DNA from: Brachypodium distachyon
Taxonomy: Eukaryota; Streptophyta; Magnoliopsida; Poales; Poaceae
Direction: 5' to 3'
Length of the DNA stretch: 64,000 nucleotides
NCBI RefSeq assembly: GCF_000005505.3
Contig: NC_016131.3
Span: 26,775,001-26,839,000, forward strand
A program made the position numbers and the translations under genes. Below the pieces are notes generated by a model. The model did no database searches and was not told where the DNA came from. It saw only the letters and a program-made list of their open reading frames with translations. This document shows, piece after piece, positions 13,001 through 22,821 of this stretch (the stretch's first letter is position 1; every line of letters starts with the position of its first letter).

Positions 13001-15998
13001 GCTAGCTCACCGGTGACCATTTTTTCCTTTATATACGAGACTGAATAATCATGGGCATTAATAAAAGGCCCAAAAAACATATTTATGAGGGGGGGAAATA
13101 AAGGGGGGAATTTTGTGGTGTGGTGGCAGCGCCCCATTGGCCAGCATCGATCATGCATGTGTGATATCGACTTTATCAGACACGGTTCTCTCATTTGAAA
13201 CCGTGCCTCCGGGAGATATATAGATATATATGCACCACATGATTATATTGTTTGTTGTCGATTCCGTCTCATGCAACACGTATTCGTATTGATTGATTGA
13301 TTGCTTCCTCATCTGTATATCCACATCGAGTGTTGAAGCCAAGGTACGGAGTATATATATAGCTTGGATTGTAGCGTTCCTAGACGGCTAGACCCTATTT
13401 TTTTCCTTTTATCCATTGCAACGCGTGCCCTTTTTTTTTTCTTTTTTGGAAGGAACTAGACCATTATGTTACTCAAAATATATACGGTTAAAGTTAGCTA
13501 AAATTACGAAGAGAAAATCCAAATTGTGAGATTTGGAGTTTTGGACCTTCGAAACAGACAGGATTAGTCACCACGCGGTAGAAAAAAACTAACAAACCCG
13601 GAAACAAGTGCTCTCTCGCCCGAACTGCGTTAATCGGTCTAGACCTGAAATAAATACCAAGGAATTGAACCACAACAATCAAAATACACACGTGTGTGTG
13701 TGTGTGTGTAAAATATAATATTCGTCACTTTGACAGAGTGAGTAGATATTATCGCCCGCGCATAAATGTGTGTCAAATCGTTGGCCTCAAAAAGGGAAAT
13801 CGACAGAGATCGACATGGCCAAATCATGCAGCTGGGACGAACTTTTTCTGCTGGGTCGGAAAGTCAAAACCGCCGCGGGCCAATTAACGGTCGATTGCTG
13901 ATCTTAACGCCAACCCGAACCGAGCGCGACGCGTACGGTCCTTAATTTAGCTGCCACTCCACTTCTAAAGCACGCTCGTGATCCGATCAGTATAGTCGTC
14001 CCTTAAGCCACTTGAGCCCAAAACTAAACCGATGCCCTTTTGCATGTATACTTGCATTTGTGATGATCGATGTGAAAATGTGATCCCGTGGTAGGATTAT
14101 AAACCGCCTATATCCAGGCAAAGCCATTGTGTAAAAAAATTGTAGATTTTAATTTCCATAACTAATTGTGTCCGTGCCTCATACTGTATACACGGCTCTT
14201 TCGAGTTTTCAAAAACTCTATCTATTCTGTCATGATATGCAACGCGCTACAAATTAATAAACATATACAGTAGAGAGTTGTTTGTAAAATTGAGACAAAC
14301 ATTGCACTCATTTTCTCACGCGCAATCATGCACGATGTGCAAAGGGAAGCTATAGCTAAGCTTTGGGACCATCATTAATTCTTTTCTTTTGGTGTGGATA
14401 AGCTCACACCGAGTAGCTGGGGCAACAAACTAAGCCATTTTCTTTGTAGTATTTGCATGCACATACATATCCTTCCTCCCATGAGGCCAAAGAATGCACC
14501 TTTTCTCATGCACTATATTTCAAGGTCACATACTTAATCAGAGAGAGATACTCCCTAACAAAAAAGTGGTTTACGAGGGAATATATGGAGCACTACACTA
14601 ATTAACAAGTAGAGTATCTATTTATACTTGGATATATATAACCTGCTATGGCATTCTATTGGCCCTGAAATTGGGCACCTCCGGCCACTCAATCTGTCAC
14701 GCTAAGCTAGCTCTAGCTAATGGAAGCTTAATTGCAGACGTAATCCACATCGATTTGTTTGCTGGTAAAGCTCCACTAAGTACAATGGATTAAGCTGGCT
14801 AGCTAACTGATTCTTACGGATTAGGACACGGCTTTTTAGTAAGAGTAATTAATTAACAACTTTATGCGACATGTGGAAGCATGCATACAAATATTCTCTG
14901 GCTCTCTGCTAAGCTTTAGTGTATTATATTAAAATGTCATCTGGTGTGCTAATTGATCCTACTGTAATTCTACATCCACCTCTCTAGATCTGATTGTGAC
15001 AACCGATTTGATTTTTACCGTACCTAAAATGAAAGGAAGATCCTATAAATATGCTGGGTTCAATTCGCAAGCATTCCACAAGGACGATATCATGTTTAAT
15101 TAATAATCTAGTAATTACCCTAGCTAGTGAGGATATATATTCACCAGTGGTTAGGCTTAATATGATTAGAAACTACTACTAGCATCAGGACACATCGATC
15201 TCCAATGCTCCCCTTTATTGCTACTAACATATCCCTGTCTTTGCACTCTTGCATTAATTTAGCTGAAAGAAGAAGGACGATGCTTACGCCCCTCCTAAAC
15301 GAAATCATTAGCCTTGCTTTTTGGTTTTGTTTTGGAGTCTCCCATAATAAGTGCACACCTCAATAATTCTTGTAGAGTCCTAGATGACCTCTCTTCATCC
15401 CCTGTATATTTGCTTAGCCAATTGTGACTGTCCACACTGCTACGCACGTACAATACAACCTGTCACTCCATAATATTGGTATTAATTTGCTTACCCCATA
15501 AACTGAACTTCTGAAAATAGATTTATCTTGTTAGGCTTGACATGATAAGATAATTAATGTTCTCTTCCTCGGAAAAAAAACATGGTACCTTCTTAGAAAA
15601 GCTTAATTCTCTTGTTATGTGCGTGGAATTACATATCTTCAATAGCACACGTGGTAGAATCTAGGCCAAACCCAACGCCAAACATCCACAACCCCGTGCT
15701 ACAGGAAACTTCTAAAGTTCTGTTTATTGTAGTTGTAATGACTAGTGCATGAAATGATTGATAAATGCACCCGATAGTGCATCAGCTACTTGAACCAGAA
15801 GGATTATGATTTTTGGTAACTTTTAATTGCCTCAAATTTTGGCAAACCTCAGTCAGCTAAAATCGCGTGTGACTTAGCCTTAAAAATTTTTTCAGGGACT
15901 TAAGCATGCAACATTAGTAAATTGTACGATTTCGGGCCTATTTTGAGACTAAAAAAACAGTTGAACATTGATCCGAAGGTTTGACCGGGAAGGAGTAT
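10075..15998. other. Intergenic region, no gene recognised
   Basis: About 6 kb with only short scattered frames, none with recognisable protein content. It contains a TG dinucleotide microsatellite near 13691-13709 and many TAGCTAGC-rich patches typical of grass intergenic DNA. No RNA gene was recognised by eye. Confidence 0.6.
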
Positions 15999-15999
15999 T

Positions 16000-16640
16000 A
16001 TTTTCGCTAACTCTAGCTACATGCATCGATTGATTAAAATGTCGGGGAGCTTTTCCGAAGGGAAAACTCATCCACATAGGAAGTGGGCCTGATCCTCCAA
16101 AACCGTTTCAGGTACTTATTATGAGAACATGATCGATATTTAGATCTAGAACTTAACCATTTCTTTTTTGATAACTTTGGCAACATGCCTCGATTGATGC
16201 GGATGTCGCGGAGCTTTTCCGGAGGGGAAACTCATCCACATACGAAAGTGGCCCGGATTCTCCGAAACCGTTTCAGGTACTTAGGAGAACCATGATATTT
16301 AGATCTAGAACTTAATCATTTTTTGCTAACTTTGGCTACATGCATCGATTGATGCAGATGTCGAGAAGCTTTTCCGGAGAGGAAACTCATCCACATAAGA
16401 AAGTGTCCCAGATCTCCCGAAACCGTCTCAGGTACTTAGTATGAGAACCATGATGTTTGGATATAGAACTTAATCATTTTTTGCTAACTTTGGCTACATG
16501 CGTTGATTGATGCAGATGTCAAGGAGCTTTTCCGGAGGGGAAACTCATCAACGTACGGAAGTGGTCCGGATCCTCCGAAACCGTTTCAAGTACTTAGTAT
16601 GAGAACCATGATATTTGGATCTATAACTTAATCATTTTAA
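16000..16640 (+). repeat. Four-copy tandem array, period about 155-164 bases
   Basis: Equivalent points fall at 16039, 16203, 16358 and 16516 (spacings 164, 155, 158). Each unit carries a conserved block GAGCTTTTCCGGAGGGGAAA followed by ACTCATCCACAT, a block CCGAAACCGTTTCAGGTACTT, and an AT-rich linker ending CATCGATTGATGCAG. Copy 1 is the most diverged. The array ends about 570 bases upstream of the GDU start codon. Confidence 0.93.
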
Positions 16641-17056
16641 AAAATCCACGAAAAACCTCCAAATAGGGAGGAGAATGAATGAATACGTTTACTCATTTAC
16701 ATTTTACGAATCATGATTAGCCAACATAAATCACTATTTAGTTTTATGTTTCAATGATTTTTATTTAAAAAGAACTTGGAATAACTACGGGGATCTGTCA
16801 GCATCTAGAGGCAAGTACAAATCATGCAAATCTTGCAAGAAAATATAACAATGTATAAAATGATAAACAAAGAAAAGAGAAGTGGCACATACAAACCGAA
16901 AGGTGACAGTTTAAGTTTTATGCACCACCTAAGTCTTCAAAACCCCAAACAAAAAATAAATCCCCATGAGTCTTTTGCTATATTCCTTGGCATCACACAT
17001 GGAAGTAGAGTATTGATGTTTGCAATGTATATACCTCCCAGGCCCAAAGCTCTCCC

Positions 17057-17064
17057 TATAAATA
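17057..17064 (+). promoter_or_regulatory. TATA box of the GDU gene
   Basis: TATAAATA lies about 150 bases upstream of the GDU start codon and is followed by a C-rich leader typical of plant 5' UTRs. Confidence 0.65.
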
Positions 17065-17208
17065 CATCCCATTCCCCTCACACCCCTTCCACAACCATCA
17101 TCCCCAAGACAACAGCTGAACAAGCTCTCCTCTGCCTCCACAGCGAAACAGGGGCAGCCGCAGCACAAAGCTTAAGCTCGATCAGGTGCCACCAGAGTCT
17201 CTCACGCC

Positions 17209-17769
17209 ATGAGGCCCGGAGCGGAGTTCGCCATGGTGCACGGCGGGGCGATGATGGCGCCGACGGCGGCGCCGGGGGGTCACGCGCTGACGAACGGGAC
17301 CCACTCGCCGTGGCAGTCGCCGGTGCCGTACCTCTTCGGCGGGCTGGCGGCGATGCTGGGGCTCATCGCCTTCGCGCTGCTCATCCTCGCCTGCTCCTAC
17401 TGGAAGCTCTCCGGCTACCTCGACGGCGGCGCCCATGGCTCCGGCGCCGGAGGTGGGGACGACGACGGCGAGAAGGGGTCGGTGGGCGGCGCCGCCAGGC
17501 CGGCCGCGGCGGTCCAGGAGCACGTCGTCGTCATCATGGCCGGCGAGGAGCGGCCCACCTTCCTCGCCATGCCGTCCGCCAGCCGCGCCGCCGCCGTCGA
17601 GCTCGGCGCCATGGCAAACCCTGAAGCATCCGCGAGCGCCCTCGGCGGAGGCGACGGCGCGCCGGAGCTGGAGAAGAAGATCGAGGACTCGCCGCAGCTC
17701 GTCGGCGGTGGTTCCGGCAGCGAGAGCAGCGGCGCGACGTCGACGGCGCTGCGAGAAAGCTCGCAATGA
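17209..17769 (+). CDS. GLUTAMINE DUMPER (GDU) family membrane protein
   Basis: An intronless 186-residue protein. Family members sit in the plasma membrane and promote amino-acid export; Arabidopsis GDU1 works with the ubiquitin ligase LOG2. The sequence shows the WQSPVPYLFGGLAAMLGLIA signature leading into one membrane segment (about residues 41-64, ending ILACSYW), and after an acidic Gly-rich linker the family VIMAG motif (residues 108-112) followed by GEERPTFLAMP. A Ser/Gly-rich tail ends the protein. The ATG at 17209 is the first after the TATA box; a second in-frame Met at residue 9 is also possible. Very high GC is normal for single-exon grass genes. Confidence 0.95.
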   Translation: MRPGAEFAMVHGGAMMAPTAAPGGHALTNGTHSPWQSPVPYLFGGLAAMLGLIAFALLILACSYWKLSGYLDGGAHGSGAGGGDDDGEKGSVGGAARPAAAVQEHVVVIMAGEERPTFLAMPSASRAAAVELGAMANPEASASALGGGDGAPELEKKIEDSPQLVGGGSGSESSGATSTALRESSQ

Positions 17770-18886
17770 AAGCCGCCGCCTTTCTGGGTGGAGCTATTCG
17801 CTTTTCTTCTTCCTCTTCCGTTCTTCTTCCTTTCCCCCCTCGCTCACTCTTCTTCCTTCCGGTATTGCTGCTAGATTTAGTCTGGGAAGTGGCTGTAGAT
17901 TCTTGACGTGATTGGTTGGGCGAATGAATTAATGATGGTGCGTGGCTTGAGAGCTTTGCCAATCCAAGTTACTTTAAATTTGTTCCATAAATAACGGAGT
18001 ACTCTGCTTCACTGACAATTCTCTCTGAAGAAAGCCTTGAAAAAAAAATATCTCTGAAGAAATGAACAACACTCGCAACATTATTCCCTCTCTGCTTCAC
18101 TGACATGAAATCCACTTGACAATTCTCTGAAGAAATGAACAACAGTTAACAATCTCTGAAGAAGAAATGGACAGCACTTGCAGCTATCTGGAAATGAGGA
18201 AACTTAACATGGAATCCAAAGGGGGGCTGTTTTTGGTTAAGTTTTAGGTGCAGACGAAAAGAATAACAAAAGGAAAATTGGTTCAATCTACTTGCTTCTG
18301 CACTTTCAGTTGCAGCTAGCTTTGCGATCGTCGAATTAACTGACAGTACCACGATCTTAAGCAACGCCGAGAGGGCACCAGCTTTGTTGTGTGCAAGAAA
18401 ATGCCAAATGAGAATGGCAATTTATAGCAGGCAGTGTTAGCTACAACAGAATTCAGTATGAAACAGAAAACGTTACACTACTAATTCAGAATCAAGAGAC
18501 TGGTTTTGGGTTGCTGACGACTCAGCAGCAACTTGATCAAGCTTGCAAGTTACGAGCGAATTTTTCATATCTGGATCTCTCTGAGCTGGTTTACATTGCA
18601 AAAACTATTAATGTGCAGAGAGCCCGATACTGGAAATTTTGGACAGGCGCCAGGCGGATTTAGAGGAGGAAACATTTGGCAGAGCTGAGTGGGGTTCAGG
18701 TCAGGCACCACCACCAGCCGGATTCTTTGCAAAGTTGCCAAAACTCGTGTCGATCTCCACCAGCTTGGCGCCACGTAGCAGCCAAGTATACTGTACTCTC
18801 CTACTAGTTCGAGTTTACTGTCTGAATTTACCGCCCAGTAAATTCCTGCATCGATCTCCCACTGCTTGCATGCAAAACGTAACGCT

Positions 18887-18985
18887 TACTCCGATTCTAC
18901 ATTGTTGTCGAAATAAAGACGTTTTTTAAGAATAAATACATTTATATTTGGTAAATTTGAGTCAAAAATATCAAAAAAGCAGTAG
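18887..18985. mobile_element. Degenerate Stowaway-like MITE
   Basis: Starts ACTCCGATTCTACATTGTTGTCG, and the interior (AATACATTTATATTTGG...AATTTGAGTCAA) matches the same family as the elements near 34722 and 51541. The right terminus is lost. Confidence 0.5.
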
Positions 18986-19204
18986 ATACTAGTTTCCTGA
19001 CGCGATTATTCGCTCTGACTTCAAATTACGTTTTCACATGCTCCAGCTCCATGTGTGTCACGATAATTTTGCCAGAATAAAATTATGCATAGTCACATTA
19101 ATTTCCCATTCCCGGCCATGATCCATGATGCTGCTACTTGCCAAGGCATAAATCTCACGCACTCCACACATTGCGCCGGACACGCGCTCACGGACGTAAT
19201 CTCT

Positions 19205-19352
19205 TCTTTCTTAAATACTTATTATACTTGTTGCTGTACTAAAACTGTACTAAAACAGCGACAAGTATTTAGAATAAGAAATACTTATTATATTTGTTGC
19301 TGTACTAAAACTCTACTAAAATAGCGATAAGTATTTAGAAACGGAGAGAGTA
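19205..19352. mobile_element. Stowaway-like MITE with an internally duplicated hairpin
   Basis: Two tandem copies of a hairpin unit reading AATACTTATTAT..TTGTTGCTGTACTAAAAC..ACAGCGACAAGTATTTAG are followed by the terminal AACGGAGAGAGTA. The terminus is the reverse complement of the common TACTCCCTCCGTT end. Confidence 0.7.
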
Positions 19353-19650
19353 TATTCGATATGATCCTAGGTTTCGTAAGGACGCAGCGCCTTCGTTCCT
19401 CCCGATCCCGATTCCGGCTAATCCCAACGGGGAATGTATGCAATATGCATGCCTGCTTGGAAGGTACTCCAGCTAGCCAACTAAGCCAAGGAGCATTTTC
19501 TCCTCTCGGCTCGCCCAGGAATGGAACTAATGGAATGGAATCTCCCTTCGGCCCGGGATTCGGATTCGAGTTCCTGCTGCCTGATGATACTAGTGGCCGG
19601 ACGGCACCTGAAGCACTTTGGCCCTTGGATTTGATCGATCCGATGCCACA

Positions 19651-19674
19651 CCCCCCCCCCCCCCCCCCCCCCCC
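19651..19674 (+). repeat. Poly-C run of 24
   Basis: Homopolymer of 24 C followed by TCCTCCTGCTTCTGC. Its length may be uncertain in the assembly. Confidence 0.95.
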
Positions 19675-20237
19675 TCCTCCTGCTTCTGCAAATTGCGGTG
19701 CCTGGATTTGATTCTGTGGAAAGCGGAGACTTGGATCGATCCCAAGCACATATATGGCCGGGTCGTGATTCAGCGAACTCGAGGTTTCCATGAGAGATCT
19801 CTAATTTTCTTTTTTCTACATATATAGATTAAAAAAAATTACCTGCTTCACTACTTGGTGGATTGCATTTCTTAAAAAATGTTGTTTTATATGTATACCT
19901 GAAGTACAATTTGAATGCATAAATAATGCATCGTTCAAATTGATCAGAATGATGTTTCAAATGTTTTTTCATACCACTGTTTATATGTTTCAATGTTGTT
20001 AATACACAGAGCAGAAAATGGTGATAAAAGAATAAGCACGGTGAACTAGGCCGGGCCGGGCTGTGCTCACCCCACCAGTACTGGACAGAACAGAATACCA
20101 GCCCGGTTAAGGCCCAACTGGGCGTCCTGGCCCAAGCAGTACACGCGCACACTGAAGTCTCGCGGTTGCCTCTTCATCTATTCTGAGTTTCTGACCCGAA
20201 TAAATTAAAAAAAACACCACGGCTAGAGTTTTATATT

Positions 20238-21175
20238 GATACCAGTTTTCGTTTTGGTGACTAAAAACCACCGGATTATACTAAGCGGCCGAGTGCTAGC
20301 GAATAACCCCGAAATTAACAGCGAGAGCTCACAGTCAGGCCAGCGTGGCTTGCCACCGTGTCACCAACATGGCGGCAGCATGGCGAATGCGCAGCGCACC
20401 TTCTCCTCTCTCCTTGGACGCCGCACGCCATAGCCTTCTTCTCCAAGTTTGAGATTGCAGCTGCTCATGTCGAGCCGGACGAAGCTGCCCAGCGCGCCGA
20501 ACTCGGGAGGCACCCTGCCCTCGTACTTGTTGAAGTAGCCAAGGTAGAGCTCCTCAAGCTTGGTGAGTCCCGCGAGCTCCGAGTGGACGCGACCGGAGAG
20601 CACGTTGCCGTTGATGCCGAGGTAGTGGAACGCGGCGAGGTTCGCCGTCTGCGCGCGGGATGGCGGTGAGATTGATGGAGGAGGGCGAGTTCCGGCGGGA
20701 GTTGGCCGCCACCGTGGAGCGGCATGGACGGCGACCAAAAACCTCCAAATCCATGGTGGTGTGCAACCACCCTAATTCGGCGGCCGCGCCGCCTGCGCCC
20801 ACCGCCCGCGCCCGCCGCTCCGTGTGGCCACGCCGCCTCACCTCGCCTTCAAGAAGCTCCTCGCCTTGAAGAGCGAGGGATGCTTGTGGAGGAATGGGAC
20901 TGCTGCAACAGGTTCTTTGCCGGCCGGAGGGAGGAGGAGAAGCAGCAGCAGGTGGAGGAGGGGAGCAAGGAAGGAGAGATAAGGGCCAGGACAGCGAGGA
21001 AGAGAGTATCCGGACAGGTCCCATATGGCTCGGTCTGTACAGGTGCCACACGCTGGAAGAGACGGTGGCCCGACACGTGGGCCATAACGGTCAGAAACGT
21101 GTTTATTCGTTAGCGAGCGAGAGGTTAACTAAATTCGGTGTTTTTTAGTCACCAAAACGAAAACTGGTACGAACC
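20238..21175. mobile_element. Inverted-repeat element carrying receptor-kinase gene pieces (Pack-MULE-like)
   Basis: The ends are inverted copies. The left end reads TACCAGTTTTCGTTTTGGTG and continues ACTAAAAACCACCGGATT; the right end in reverse complement reads the same with only a few changes (ACTAAAAAACACCGAATT). Similarity continues patchily for about 70 bases to GCTAGCGAATAA/GCTAACGAATAA. The interior is GC-rich and holds fragments of a CLV1/FON1-type gene on the minus strand. Host gene pieces between long terminal inverted repeats are characteristic of Pack-MULEs. No clear 9-base target duplication was found, so the superfamily is an inference. Confidence 0.7.
20430..20960 (-). pseudogene. 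Captured fragments of a CLAVATA1/FON1-like LRR receptor kinase
   Basis: On the minus strand one frame gives LAAFHYLGINGNVLSGRV, then ELAGLTKLEELYLGYFNKYE and VPPEFGALGSFVRLDMSSCN, clearly consecutive leucine-rich repeats of the CLV1/FON1 type. A second frame further upstream gives PLHGGGQLPPELALLHQ, matching the first LRRs of the same family. The two pieces are out of frame with each other, the intervening LRRs are missing, and there is no kinase domain. This is a rearranged capture, not a working receptor. Confidence 0.75.
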
Positions 21176-21371
21176 TGAAAGCGTGTCACGGCGGTTTCAA
21201 GTAGCTTACTCCTCTAGCCCCGATTTCCGAATTTCCCGATCCCCAAATCCTCCACCTTCTTCCCTCCAAGCGAACCCTCATTCTCTCTCCATCGAGGTTT
21301 GCATCAGGCGAGACCCGAGACCGAAGAGACAGACTGCCGGCGACCAGGGCAGCGAGGGGGCGCGAGCGACC

Positions 21372-21391
21372 GGGGGGGGGGGGGGGGGGGG
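21372..21391 (+). repeat. Poly-G run of 20
   Basis: A homopolymer of 20 G in the leader region of the E2 gene, 1.7 kb from the poly-C run at 19651. Confidence 0.95.
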
Positions 21392-22113
21392 TGAAGGCGC
21401 CGGCGCCCAGTCGGGTAAGGGCTTACCCAAATTGTACTAGTAGCACTGATAAAAGTTCATCCCATCCCATGCTGCTCAGGGAGGGTTTTGAACATGAATC
21501 GGATATAGATGCGGGCTGTAGCAGGGTTAGCAAGCAAGTAGAATCAGACAGTATATACTCCAACTAGGGTCTAGGGTTAGCGGGGGGAGAGAGCAGAGGG
21601 CGGAGCTATGTCTCCCAGTCACAGGATGGAGGGGGCGCGACGGGAGGCTAATCCCGGGGTTATTTGTTTTTTCACTTGGATCATATAAAGTCGTTTCGTT
21701 TGAAAAGCGTAGATGCATTTCTGATGAGAACTTTTTTTTGGACTGCATTGTCTACTTCAATAGTTATACTAAATGTCTGGAAGAGGTATTCTTATTAGTA
21801 GTATCACTTTGGTGAAATGCAGGACCATTCCACAACTTGAAACACAGTATCACAGCGCAAAAGCCTATGTTTCTAAAAAAAATACACGACTTGAAACCGT
21901 AGTAAAACTTTATGGGTACTTTAGTTTTAAACAAGCATATTGTGCACATTTCATCACTGTACTTTGTTGATTTAGTGTAAAGTAGTCTTGTTTCCAGATG
22001 GTGCATGCTTCAGTTATCTAGTCTTCTACAGAATACTAGCTCACAGCTGTGCAGAGCTGCAAGTTCTAAGTTCATGATTTACTTGTGCTTGGCAATGAGA
22101 TCCTTCGGATAAT

Positions 22114-22203
22114 TGATGACAGATCTTCTGAAGTCAGTTCATCTTTGCATTTTCTGGGTGATGACAGATCTTTGAAGTCAGTTCATCTTTGCATTTTCTG
22201 GGT
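22114..22203 (+). repeat. Tandem duplication of about 44 bases
   Basis: Two adjacent copies of a unit beginning TGATGACAGATCTT and ending GCATTTTCTGGG. They differ by a single base indel, which points to a recent local duplication. Confidence 0.9.
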
Positions 22204-22821
22204 TTTAGATGTGATAGACCATGTTATATACTTAATTGTCTGAACATGCTAAGCTTAAAACCTTGTGGCCTCCTTATGGCTGAATACTACGTCATTTTTC
22301 TGTTATATTTATGTGAGATGCCAGTGCTCTTGATACCCTTGCTATTGTTAAAGGAAGTTCAGTGTGTTAACTAGATTGCACTTTGTCACACTAATATATA
22401 TAGCTTATAGCCGTGTTTGTGCTAAAATCTCATTAGATTAATGTAGTTGAAGACTTGAAGTGCCTTAGCAAGACAAAATTAGTTCTAAATCTAGTATTTT
22501 CAATGTGTTTCGAATCGATCATTCCTTGCTTTCCATTGGATGGATCACGATGTAACCTGGATGAGTGTCACTCACACAGATGCAGACCCTACCACTATTT
22601 ACTACTATTTCTTTGCAAATTTATAATCGGCTTCTGGTTCAATTAAATAATAGGATATGTGAGATTAGAATTAGATTACACGGTATGACATACAAGTATT
22701 GTGCAAAATAATCTGATCTTTGGTTTTTCTGTTGAAGTGTTTGGGTTAAAGGTTCCAAAGATAAGCTCGTATTTAAGTCAATGTGCCTTTTGTCCAGGCT
22801 AGAGTTCCCAAAAATAACTAG

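Larger units (their letters stand above)
17770..20237. other. Intergenic region with MITE remnants
   Basis: The GDU 3' UTR is followed by AT-rich DNA. Stowaway-like hairpins lie near 18887-18985 and 19205-19350, and a run of 24 C lies at 19651-19674. Long frames over the poly-C tract are compositional artefacts. No gene was recognised. Confidence 0.6.
21200..22821 (+). other. Probable 5' UTR and leader intron of the UBC37-like gene
   Basis: A C/T-rich leader-like stretch (21210-21300) ends CATCGAGGTTTGC, a possible donor. A pyrimidine-rich acceptor TTTTGTCCAG ends near 22797, 24 bases before the E2 start codon. A 5' UTR with a long intron is inferred from these. The stretch contains a run of 20 G (21372-21391) and a 44-base tandem duplication near 22114-22203. 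No coding content was seen. Confidence 0.4.

Noticed and set aside
16000..16640. The four-copy array as a CRISPR-like array
   Set aside because: The whole 160-base unit repeats, linker included. There are no short repeats with unique spacers, and the genome is a plant's.
16824..17624. A 266-codon plus frame overlapping the GDU gene
   Set aside because: It runs through the promoter and TATA box and then reads the GDU coding region out of frame as Arg/Gly-rich text.
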